Assembly: GCA_964036275.1 (NCBI GenBank)
Contig: OZ038435.1
Span: 14,547,634 to 14,611,633, forward strand
Origin: Litoditis marina
Taxonomy: Eukaryota; Nematoda; Chromadorea; Rhabditida; Rhabditidae
Direction of reading: 5' to 3'
DNA: 64,000 nt
Shown here one piece after another: positions 22,084-33,200 of this stretch. How positions within the stretch are numbered: the first letter of the stretch is position 1; every line of letters starts with the position of its first letter. The notes beneath the pieces are model-generated. The model worked only from the letters and a program-made list of their open reading frames with translations. It was not told the DNA's origin and searched no databases. The translations under genes were made by a program, and so were the position numbers.

Positions 22084-24342
22084 TGAATCATTACGCATAA
22101 AAAGTGTTGTTATACGCCGGCGTTAGGCCGCTTTCATACTTTTTACGTCGGCGTTAATGTGAAAAAAAAACATACGCATCGATTTTATTGGCGTTAACGC
22201 CGGCGCCAATCAATACGTATGTTTTCTTCACTAATAACGCCGGCGTTGAACGCCGACGTAAAAAGTATGAATGCGGCCTTAAACGTCGACGTAGCAAAAC
22301 AATGAATGCAACCTAATACTTACCAGCAACATCTTCATTCCATACTTCTCGGCCATCCACAAAAGCTCGCCCTTGTTGAAACAAACGGACCCTTTCGAAT
22401 TGAATGGACCCGAAAGCAGCATGTTCTCGAGGCTTTTGATCACCGATGACACATCGTATTTATCGGCCAGGCGCAGCACATCTAACACCGACGCTGAATC
22501 GAACGATACAACTTCAACAAAATGCATAATTTTCACAATACTCTTTTTTATTATTCTCCAATCTCATTAATTGGAATCACACATCTACCAAAGTGAAAAG
22601 TCACGTGTTGAATCGCTAATAAACTATTCTTAATCGCGCGCAGCGCGAAGCGCTGCGTGTGAGTTGTGTTTGGTTTGGCCATTGCGCACCCATTTTTGGC
22701 TTTCAAACCACAAGAGTCCTCAAATAAAACATTTTTTCGAAATTTAAAAAAAGAGAGAGCTAGATATCTATTAAATACATGTTGTGTGAAAAAATTAGAA
22801 AAATCGGTCAAGGTTGAAAAAAGTTATGCTGTCGTGTCGTTATGAAAATTTCCGTTGTCCCTCGTCGCTCGTCCAATGTCCGCATAGAAAATTATTTTTT
22901 TAACTACTGGACCAATTCGGCACACATGTGTAAACCCCAAAGTTAGCGCGGCCCAAGAAGTTTGGTGATGTCACGTTTTGTTTGGCGCTCGGCGCGGGCG
23001 CCAATAGGCGCCAGTAGCAGGAAAATATGTGTTCCCATGGATGAAATGCTCCGAAATTTTGCACAGAGGTTAGATTAGTGAATTTCAGCCTTCTCTGGAA
23101 ATTTGGTGTCATGGTTTATATTTGGCGCCAAACGCTGGCGCCCAGTGGCGCCAAATTAGAACAACGCCAGGCAAGTAGGGTAACGAGCGAAATGTTTCAC
23201 AGATGTCCGAACTATGAACATAGTTGACGAATACGGCTTGAATACCAACATTTCTTCGACATTATGCGCCAATAAGGAACTTTATCCGCCAAATGGCGCC
23301 AAAATTGAAAATAGGGTTTCTGAACCAAAAAACAGTCGCAAATTGTGCTAATTGGTCGAGGCCATTCATTCCAAGTTTTTTGTTACTAATTAGAGTAATT
23401 TTATATTTGGCGCCAAACGCTGGCGCCCAGTGGCGCCAAATTATAACAACGCCAGGCAAGTAGGGTAACGAGCGAAATGTTCCACAGATGTCCGAACTAT
23501 GAACATAGTTAACGAATACGGCTTGGATACCAACATTTCTTCGACATTCTGCGCCAAAACGGTACTTTATCCGCCAATTGGCGCCAAAATTGAAAATAGG
23601 GTTTCTGAACCAAAAAACAGTCAGAAATTGTGCTAATTGGTCGAGGCCATTCATTCCAAGTTATTTGTTACTAATTAGAGTAACATGTTCTATATCTGGC
23701 GCCAATGGCTGGCGCCCGTTCGCGCCAATAGAGAAAATATTTTCTTACTGTAATGACGCAGATTTTTCACAATACTCAGATTTCAATTACCGAAGCGGAA
23801 AATAGCTGTTTTTTGAATTTTTCAGGATCACATCGTTTGAAAACCAGGAACTTTCAGATATCAGGATGTTTGATAGTCACCACTATTCAAAAATCGTTTT
23901 TCTAAGTCAACTCTAGAAGTGGTTGTACTAGTACAACTAGCAAAAATAGAACAATTTGTAAAAAGTGGGGGACCAGGAAGTGTGTGAGTTCTGTTCGGTT
24001 TCACCGTTTTCTACAAAAAGTGAACAATACGATGTTGTGAATGAGTGTGCAACAAAAAAAGAACAATACATTTGTTTGCACAACGATTCACAAGAAACAT
24101 AATATACAAAGTATAACTTGAACGTAAAAGTGCATAGTGGTTTCCCCTAAGAACGTTGTGAACCGTTGTGCAAACAAATGTATTGTTCTTTTTTTGTTGC
24201 ACACTCATTCACAACATCGTATTGTTCACTTTTTGTAGAAAACGGTGAAACCGAACAGAACTCACACACTTCCTGGTCCCCCACTTTTTACAAATTTTAT
24301 TCTGAGTTAACTAATCTGGTGTTACTTGGTGCCCCGGGTGGC
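22081..24342. repeat. 2.26-kb direct duplication, right copy
   Basis: Same content as 7469-9730. It includes a MITE (22126-22278), the functional BTB exon 7 (22324-22493), the 285-bp tandem array (23117-23724) and the long inverted repeat (23953-24296). Its right end 'gccccgggtggc' runs into unique host sequence (gcgagaaaattttctc). In the left copy the same end runs into the Harbinger TIR (agggttcatac). Confidence 0.95.
22126..22278. mobile_element. Harbinger-type MITE, second copy
   Basis: Identical to 7514-7666, including the TTA duplications. It was copied as part of the 2.26-kb duplication rather than inserted independently. Confidence 0.8.
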
Positions 24343-27300
24343 GCGAGAAAATTTTCTCTTGCTTTTCGAATATCGAAACGCAGTAAGAATAAATGGGAGA
24401 TCGCCTGTATGGACGGAGGGTACAGCTGTATGGACGAGTGACCTAGAAGAGACAACCAAGGGGTTATCGTCCATACAACGGTACACCCAGAATAAACCCT
24501 CCCCTCTACGACATGAAGCCCTGTCATTCGAAGAGTGGAGAAGAATTTCGACGTATCCACCGGAAAACCACCATACAGCAATAAGGTTCGATCGACTATT
24601 CGACAAAAATTGGTCGGTTTTTAAACTCAAACACGTGCTGCTTTTGCATCGAAATTAGACACATTTTCTCGTTTTCCGCCAAAAAGTAGCTCGTAAGTTC
24701 GTCACTTCTACATATTCAAAACAAGATAAAGTAGTCAGAAAGCACAAAACGTACCTTTTGTATACAGTCGATGCAATGGATTCGACATAATGTCCAATAG
24801 CTCTGTGAATGTAGCTGGCGCAACTTCCTTCAGCTCCAACTCATTCTTATTCTTCTCCGCAAAATACTCAGTGGTGATAAGTTTCTCGAAAACTGGCGAA
24901 TGACTGGCGAGAAACTGAAAAACTAGTACAGTTACTGCCAACCTTGGAGCATTGAAAAATTATCTGAAAAAAAAACAGAAATTGTATCAAATTTTGAAAA
25001 CAGACCTTTTCTTATTAGGTCATCTTTTTATACATATAAAATTCGGGTGTCATCAAGAGAAAAAGAAGGGTCAGACCATTTATTAAAAAATAAATAATAC
25101 CGCTCTATTCAGGTGAAACCTTTGCTCTTCCACAATGAAGATGATATCTGAGTAGTTATTAGCAACAGCGTAGTCTTGCAGGGACTTCACGCTAGAAATA
25201 ACGTAACTGTAACTAAAACGGACTTGCATTCACAAAGTAAAAAAACACAAAACTCCGCTACTGTGACAATTTTACACTAGGATAGCAAATTATTAAAGAG
25301 CTCAGTGTAGCATACATTGTTGCGTCAGGTTTAAAAAGTAAATATACTCTTGAAACGTTTACTTAAGAGGTTTCAAATCCTACATTTTCATCTTGGTAAC
25401 ATAAAAGTTGAAGAAAAACAAGACAGCTTAAGTAAGTCGTGATAAACGGTCAGGTTCTCTGTCCGACAGGGTGAACGCAGTCATGTAAAGAACGTATAAA
25501 TACTACATGAATGGAGAACTCAGAACTTACCCTAATCCATTCACTTGAAGAAATTCAAAGTTGATCTCAACCATACGATCCTTGAATTTAGCACAGTCCA
25601 CGTTCACCTGATTACAGCTGCTCGACAACGTGAACTCGTCCTGAAAAGCGGAGTAGAATGTACTGTGTACATGAAAAGCCAGGCACAACCCCGCAAAAAA
25701 TGAAGTTCAAGTTGTCTCCATACGTGGTAAACCGTTTTCTGTTTTTCTATTGAAAACTTGAACAAATCATATCAATCCACACTTATTTAGCAATAATTGA
25801 GGTATTTACCAACAGGTCCTAGACCCTGCTACTAGAACTTCACCATTAAAATGATCATGCTGGCAACATTAAACAGATTGCATTCAGATTGCTGGAAGCT
25901 GGAACTGAATCAAGAGCAAATACTCATAAGTTTCTCAAATTAGCTCACTTCGAATAGTAGCTCGTGTTTTTCGGTATTCGCTTTTACTGTCATACGGAAG
26001 GTCAGTTCCCACGGTCCCGACATCTGATTGAGAGCTAAAGGCGGGTTCACATTTCCGAGAGCCAGATTCACCTTTGAATAGGTCGAGGAGCTGGATCCGA
26101 CAAACACACTGAATATCAATAATCATGCCATGTATGATTGAAAACGTCAAATCGTGTCGAAAAAGATCTGTATATCAAATAAATGTTGAGATAACGGTAT
26201 ATTTTATTCGGTGTAAATTAGTGATTCTTTCGAAGTCTAGTACAGTGACGATTCCCCGTATTCTAGAGAAGCAAACAAACTTAGTTACTAATACAAATCG
26301 CTTAGATCGAGTGTCCGACTGGTTGTGTGCGCGCCAGCACTCGGAACAGCATGGTTCAATACCACTCGGCGCTGTATCTTCATGTATCTTCATGGCGGAC
26401 CGCATGAGCTGGTAATAACGCTCAGCCATTCCTAGTTCCTCTTCTACGGACCCACCCCTCTACGGATACTACACTGTGAGCAATGTCTTGGTTGTTCTAG
26501 TATGGATAAAGTAACACACGGCTGAAATAGTTGCCGTAAAAAATAAAGTATTATTATTAGACGCAGCGCGTCTAATAATAATATCTTGAATAAATAAATA
26601 TAGCATATGATAGTTTGCAGAAATGGAACTCACATAATAAAATTATCAAAATGAATATGCAAATTATCAAAATGAATATCCAGGCGACCATACAACCGCA
26701 GAGGCTCCAAACCAATTGTCCTATTTCGGGTTCCTGCCAAAAAATAATAGTATATTCTGCAAGATTTGTATAATATTTATTATGTAAACCACGAAATAAC
26801 TATCATAGCATCATGATAGTTATCGAGCAGCTGATATAATAACCTGACTATGATCCCCGACAGTAGATAACATTTATTACTATTTCCTAGTTTCAAAAAA
26901 ACAAGTTTCGAGGTGTAAAGTTTGCAATTGCGAACACATCGCATTGGTCATACACCAGTGGCCGTATCCACCAATAATTTTTTCCTCTCCCGGGAGAGGA
27001 AAACATATTGGTGGATACGGCCACAGTAAGCACGGTGAGACCGCTCATTAGTAAATTGTAATTTTGCCCGCAGTTGAAAAGCGGCGTACCCCGCCAATCG
27101 AAATGCAGCCGGTCATCGTCCTAGACATGGCGCGCAAACACCAGTAAGGTCTGACTAAGCGACAAAAATTATTCCGTTTTTGTATGTAAACAAGTGAAAA
27201 CTTATGATTTTTCATCAAAAGTAGACCGATTGTCTTCTTTTCAGTGGAAAAGTAGTCCGTTTTTCAATTTTTCTCTGACTATTCGGACAACTTTACTCGG

Positions 27301-27615
27301 GTGTGATGGCGCGTACCCGCGCGGAAAAAAATGTACTGTGATTTTTTGGATCGATTGCATTTAATTTATCCCCAAGTGCGCTCCATTATTAAAACCGCTC
27401 GTGCATTATACGCGGTGCGTTTTTGTCTTTCCATCGTTTTTCACTTGGACCGTTCGAGCGGTCACGCCGTGAAATGTTCGACTGTTCAAAAAGTAGTCAG
27501 AGTTTAGATTCAAACGCGTGAAAATTAATGATTGTGCACAAAAAAAGAAAGACTGGAGGTGTAAAACAAGTTGTTACTAACCCGCCAGTGTTTCAATCTT
27601 CTTGACGTCTCCCAT
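22324..27615 (-). CDS. BTB/POZ domain protein with MATH-like N-terminal region
   Basis: Minus-strand exons join in phase: 27582-27615 (ATG), 26697-26733, 25949-26108, 25531-25640, 25101-25191, 24755-24914 and 22324-22493, giving 254 codons. The N-terminal part (SGPWELTFRMTVKANTEKHE) resembles a diverged MATH domain. The BTB fold starts at YSDIIFIVEEQRFHLNRAFL, continues FLASHSPVFEKLI and LELKEVAPATFTELLDIM, and ends VLDVLRLADKYDVSSVIKSL ... AEKYGMKMLL. In nematodes MATH-BTB proteins are substrate adaptors for CUL3 ubiquitin ligases, so that role is likely here. The 3' end is unsettled: after gctg|gtaagt the next exon would lie across the Harbinger insertion (candidate at 7351-7371), or the message reads into the intron and stops at 22279. 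The 37-nt second exon uses a weak donor (cg|gttgta). The intron between exons 6 and 7 contains most of the 2.26-kb repeat. Confidence 0.82.
24343..24754. other. Intron remainder of the BTB gene
   Basis: Open frames on both strands, but no family match. The 'gtatggacgga' and 'gtccatacaac' segments are loosely inverted. I see nothing else of note. Confidence 0.4.
26549..26583. repeat. 35-bp perfect palindrome in a BTB intron
   Basis: tattattattagacgc is followed after 'agc' by its reverse complement, inside the intron between exons 2 and 3. It would form a 16-bp stem. Confidence 0.6.
26958..27024. repeat. 67-bp hairpin in BTB intron 1
   Basis: 'gtggccgtatccaccaat' pairs with 'attggtggatacggccac'. 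An inner stem 'ttttcctctccc|gggagaggaaaa' makes the whole segment nearly self-complementary. It could be a very short foldback element or a small-RNA hairpin. Confidence 0.65.
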
Positions 27616-29306
27616 GTTGAGAGAAAACAGCTGGAACAAACACAATCAACTGCGAATGGTCCCGAATTCCAGAATCGCTTATCGACATACACTCATCACG
27701 TCACGTAATCCTAGTCCTAGTTCCCAGTCCTTAACTTCAAAACCCGCTACCACTTTTAACAAGTTCTACTCGAAATCGTCATGCTTGCCACAGTGAGGTG
27801 AGATAAAAATACCTTCGACAACAAACCGTTCTCAAATGCTTCGAATCCGATAAAGTATGTACATTGTTTATATTAGAAATAGCAAGAAAAACTTACATAT
27901 CATCGCAGATCGAAGAGAAACAGTTAATGACGAATTTTGCGATGTTTTTGAACGCTCCCCTAATACTCTCCCGCTAATTTAGACGTGAATAGTGTACCAG
28001 CTGTATCAAAATGCGGAGGGTTCTGGTTCGTATCACCCACGAACACTAGAAACTAGAAGGTCGTACCTTAATACAGAATAAGTCGTGAAAAGACTCTCAA
28101 GCGAAGATATAAAAAAAAGAAAAAAACTCTCAAGCGAAGATCGCAAAACAAGACGTACAAATTGCGGTGGGTTCAGGTGGGTTCACGTCTTGTTTTGCGA
28201 CTATTATATATGTTAGAACCAGTTTCTTTTACGAAAGAACAAATTGAACTTACCTTACTACGCGTTTGCAGAGAGCGAGATGAGCAGGCTACCCGAATTG
28301 ACAAGGCTTCACAGTCTCGAAAGCACCTCACGTGTCTCCTTCAAAAAAAAAATTGTTAGAACCAATTGGGGAATGGGGTAGAAAACGAGAGCGGGTGCTC
28401 TGAGCGAGACAGCTTGTTACACGTGTGATGATGTGACGCGATTGTATTCAGCACTCCCAAAGTTTTAATTAAAGAACAATGTCACAGAAAGCTGAAATGC
28501 TTACTGTAAGTGGGTGGACATATACGTAGGAATGCATTTATGATTGATAAGTCGAGCGGTCCGTGGTTATCTTCCATTTGCGTTTAATAATTTTGTGAGA
28601 AGTAAAAGGGATAGGCCTACGAAGCAATCTAAATGCACTGATGATTGGCACCTCTCGGATAACGGTAATCTCAGGCAGCACTAGTAATTGTTTCTTCACA
28701 CTGTCTCTATTTAATCAACTTAAATCTGCATATTTGACACTATAAAAATTTGCCATTAATTATTTAAAAAGAAAATTTCGGTTTCTCATCATCATAATGT
28801 AGACTGATCTTCAATCAAATCCAAAGTAACGATTGACTGCAACTTTGACATGTTCATTTAAATTTATGAAAAAGAACAAATTTGGACTAATACAAAAAGT
28901 TTAAAAAAGAGAGGAAATGTAATAAAGACTAAAAGCGAGTAACGATAACAACAAAACACGTGAAATTTACGTTTGAAATCGGGCAGTTCGCGGCAGAATA
29001 ATTAGCGATAGAGCACTGTTAGCAATAGAGCGTACTTCAGTTTGGAAACTCCGCCAAATAGCTCAAAGAATCAAATGGCTATCGTAAGGACATGCATCTC
29101 TCTTTCTCTCTCTCTATCTCGAACTTTCTCTTTTTTAATCCAACTCTCTCTTCCCTCTCCCTTTCTCTTGCTCTTTCGCTCTGTCTTCTCTCCATTGGTC
29201 ATCGTGTTATATTCCCAGTAGGAACATGTTGTGACAGTCAACCACGCGCCAAAAGTAACCTCACGAGAGCTGGACTACCAGAGGAGTAGGAAAGAATGGC
29301 CTCTTA
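27616..29306. other. BTB 5' flank and intergenic DNA
   Basis: Upstream of the BTB ATG. It contains an imperfect inverted repeat ('gcaaaacaagacgt' at about 28142 and 'acgtcttgttttgcg' at about 28186) and a CT-rich tract at 29095-29180. No gene is recognised. Confidence 0.4.
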
Positions 29307-29470
29307 GGCCCGGGCCATACTTTTTACGCGAGCGTTTATGTCGGCGTTAACCAATGCATGTTATGCGTATTGATTTAGTTAGCGTATTACGCCGGCGTAA
29401 ATCGATAGCCATGTTTTGTTCACCGAAAAAGCGGGCGTAATACGCCGACTTAAAAAGTATGGCCCAGGCC
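29307..29470. mobile_element. Harbinger-type MITE, diverged family member
   Basis: A 164-bp near-palindrome beginning ggcccgggccatacttttta and ending with its complement, flanked by TTA at 29304-29306 and 29471-29473. Its 'catactttttacg' core matches the 7514 MITE and the autonomous element. Non-coding. Confidence 0.85.
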
Positions 29471-30239
29471 TTAGAGAGATAAACCTGCATTTCCAGTGCG
29501 ATTTTCTGGGATTACTAAGTTTGAGGAGAACTTTGGTAGTTCCGTATTTTCTATAGGGTCTGTTTCAGTGGAGACGCACTGAGGTCGATGATGTACATCT
29601 AGGTCTGAACCGCTGTGTTTGTAGTCTGATCGTGTCAATAATAGTATTTCGAAAAGCGTTCAGATCCGGTTCTTTTTGCATTGGCAAGCTATGAAAACGA
29701 CATTCAAAACTTTCCATAAACACTAGAACACTATGATTCGACAAGTCGCAGATTTCAACTCTGAAGTGGACAAATTAAAATAACAAGAAAGACGAAAACA
29801 ACGATGGAGAGGTTAATTCAAAAGAAGATGTTGGAAGATATTGAATGCGAACGGCGAGGGAAGAGTGCAAACGATTCAAAGAGAAAACATGTCGAATTTT
29901 ACTCGTTCTGATTTCGTGATAAACTATTGTATTGTGATTCTACTTCGAAAAAAGCTGTATATAATAGATTTTATGTGAAATTTCCTATGAGTTGTTACGC
30001 CTTTTCTCGTAGCCCGCAACACAATATTGGTTCGGGTTTCAGAGAGATCTTTTGAACTTTGGAACAATTTTGTTTTTTTTTCCCAGTTTTTATTGCGATG
30101 TTTCGTGAGTACCTAAATTCTCCGTTTGTTCTCAACAAATAATCGTCTCGAATATGATCCAATCAATCGTCTGGTTTTCGCACTGAAATATCACCAAAAT
30201 GACATGTTCACACACTTTATTTGGTCATAAAAACGAGCA

Positions 30240-30247
30240 ATATATAA
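30240..30247 (+). promoter_or_regulatory. TATA-like box before the lectin gene
   Basis: A tatataag sequence lies about 50 bp upstream of the candidate ATG at 30293. Position and sequence suit a core promoter, but there is no other support. Confidence 0.3.
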
Positions 30248-30292
30248 GTTCGAAAATAGTTGTTCAATTCAGTTCTCATCGCAATTTCTGCA

Positions 30293-33200
30293 ATGTGGCT
30301 GGCTACTGTAAGTGATTTGACACGCTCAATCTCACTCAGACAAATTCTTGCCAATTACCAAACCATTCTTGTACCGCCCTCGACAAGAGAGTGTGCAGGT
30401 CAGAGAGACGCAGCCTGTCTCAGCGTGCCCGTGGCCTCACTTACCTGCGTACTCTCTCGCTTTTGTAGTTTGGTAATCGCAGTGAATTGGCTCCAGTAAA
30501 TTTCATGATGGTTTCAGATTCTACTGTTACCAGCCGTTCACGCTGTATTCAACGCAGGACACCGTGTGAGGGCATCATTTTTCAATCGAAACTCGAAACA
30601 CAATTTCTTTCAGTTCACCGTAGCAAGGTTGTGAAAATAAAGATGAGCTCAGTAATATAGACCTAACGATAACAGAAATGATTGAAATGAAAAAGTGGTA
30701 CGTTTCGCCTCTACACCAGTCAGTTGTGACCGAGGAGTTTATCTCATTCTGGGCCGCATATATGTATGTGTAAGCAAAGTGTAGGTGCCTACAATTGAAA
30801 CTTGATTCAGGTGCTGACCAGATACTTCAAATGGAATGTAAACTTTCAATGCAGCTTTGCACCGGTCTCAATGAAACAACAAAATTTTAATTGAATTCCT
30901 GAAACAGATCTGAAATTTTTTTGGTTGATGATAAAATATAAATTAATTTTTGTGAGCCTGTTGTTGCAGCTTCGCGTGAGCGGGAGGGATGCAATGGTGT
31001 CCCATGGCTATCCTACTTTCACGAAAAATCGGTTAGTTTTAACAATGAAACGAATCAAAAACTATATACCCAAATTATGAACATTGTGTTTGTCCCAAGT
31101 TTGTGACGAGTTCTCAGGAAATAGTCACTAATTAATTAATGTTTCAATCATTAGTTCAGAACAACCATTAGATATTTATTTGAAAACTGTAAGTTTACAA
31201 ATAGTCACTACAACCACACCACACTTTCAACGTAGTAACACATTACAGCGAAAAAGGGAAATTTCGATTTCATTATGTCCACACAATCATCGTTTTTCAG
31301 CAAACCTGTTATATTCGAACCCGTCTGGAATGCTGGAAAATTGGATTCTCCGCTCCACTTCTGCGAGAAAGACCGGAATTGGACGCAGAACGAGGAATGA
31401 GAAGTCGACGTGTCCTTCAGAAGGCGAGTTGCTTTTGTAGTTTGATCAGTCATACACAGAAGAATTTTAGACAAAACTAGAGCGGAACCGAATGAAACTG
31501 AAGTTAACATGGCTAACTACTTTTAAGCTTTATGTTTGCGTACTCGTCGATGTGTAGGAAAACATCTTGAGATGAAATTACGGTATAATTCATTTCAATG
31601 TTTCAGGGAGAAACCTACTACACAATGACACAAAATCTGTGCGCTTTCCGTGAGTTTCACTTTCCAATCGATACTTGAATAGAACAGATTTATTCGCGAT
31701 TCAACACGCGACTTACCACTTTGTTGAATGGGGCACTCCGATTGGAGAAACTAAAACAGAAAAATTGAGTTGATGAAAAGGATAAACTAATTTGAGGATC
31801 TTGCCAAGGGTAAACTATTTTGACCCGAGGTGATAAGTAGTTTATAGGTCGAAATGACGCTGGAAAACTACGAAGTGATACGACGAAACAAACTGCACTA
31901 AAAATCATCGCTCAAAAACTAATAACGGAAACATTTCGCGATTGCCACACCACTATCCCTACTCTCTTATAGCAGAAGCTACTCTCCGTAATTCAAGCAT
32001 TTTATGCCTCCTTATGGGTAGATAAAGAGAGAGAAAAAGAGAATAAAATAAGATTCCGTTGCGCGCACTATTACACACAATTTCACAAAGCGATCACTTC
32101 GAATCATTCTAATTATTACTCACCGGTTTTTCTAGTTCATGATATTTCAGGAAGAGATTATCAGTGCCATGAGATGTAGTCGGCGGATGATGGCTGTTTC
32201 GCGCTTGGAGCGGAGAGTAAATCAATCAATATCTCACTAGCATTGTGGTTTGATCTACCTAGGCTGCCGAATACAGAGGAATCGAACTAACAACACGTTG
32301 AACAAGACCGATACGCATATGCCTGGTTTTTGATAACCTATTTCTTGTTGCTCTGCCTCTATGTAATGTAACCGACTGGTTACGCGGAAGACCAAATACA
32401 CCTCGACTGCATGAAAAATAGTTTTCATACGATTAGCAGGACAGATCATTTTAGTCATGGTTACCGACGGGTTACCTTCTAAGGTAACCTGAGGAAAGGT
32501 ATAACAAGCAAGCTAGATAAGGGGTTCGCCCAACTTTCCACCTGATGCAATATGTTGTATTCAGAGAAAACTTGGGATGAGGCGAAGAGTTGGTGTAACT
32601 CGCGGAACTCCCATCTATTTGTGCCTCACGACGACCGGGACCTCCAAACTGCGCTAGGTATTGTTCGAGTAGATAATTTTATTAAATTGATGAGTTTTAC
32701 TGAAATGTTCGGACTTCTCAGAACGATTGTTGCAATGTTTTCTCAAACATGACGAGAAAGTCACAATCTTCACTTGCTGGAATTCAAACTGACTATCTGA
32801 AAATGAGATATATTTTGCATTTGATTGATTTTCCCGTTACAAAAGTGTTCTATTACCTTTTCGACAAAGTTCATGTCATTTCTGTGTGTTCCTGAAAAGT
32901 TTGATTGCGCAATAATGTACGCGTCAACCTCTTCCCAGTCTTCACGTTCGTTTCAGATTTCACACAAAACAGTGGTGAAAATGACGTCATCTGGCTTGGA
33001 TCCTCCGTCAAAAACGGAGAAAATCGATGGCTGAATTCGGACCGAACCGCAGAAGACTTCTTCAGATGGATACACGGAACTGAATGTAAGATTGCGTGTT
33101 ATGGTTTTCGTGTTACCGCATGACCTAAAACATGAAATTAAGCTTTAGATATTTACTTTTGCGTTTACGTTTTACCCTATTCATAACATTTGCAGGATCT

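Noticed and set aside
23262..23654. 130-codon open frame on the minus strand (also at 8650-9042)
   Set aside because: It is the translated 285-bp tandem repeat, with the same peptide appearing twice. No gene context.
24322..24658. Overlapping frames of about 100 codons just right of the 2.26-kb duplicate
   Set aside because: Open on both strands with no family features; lies in a BTB intron.
26310..26370. tRNA-like stretch (gttcaatacc near 26356)
   Set aside because: Only the box B-like core is present; no box A at proper spacing or stems.
30614..30627. 14-nt exon in the lectin gene
   Set aside because: Good splice sites, but including it puts a stop at the start of the next exon; skipping it keeps the frame.
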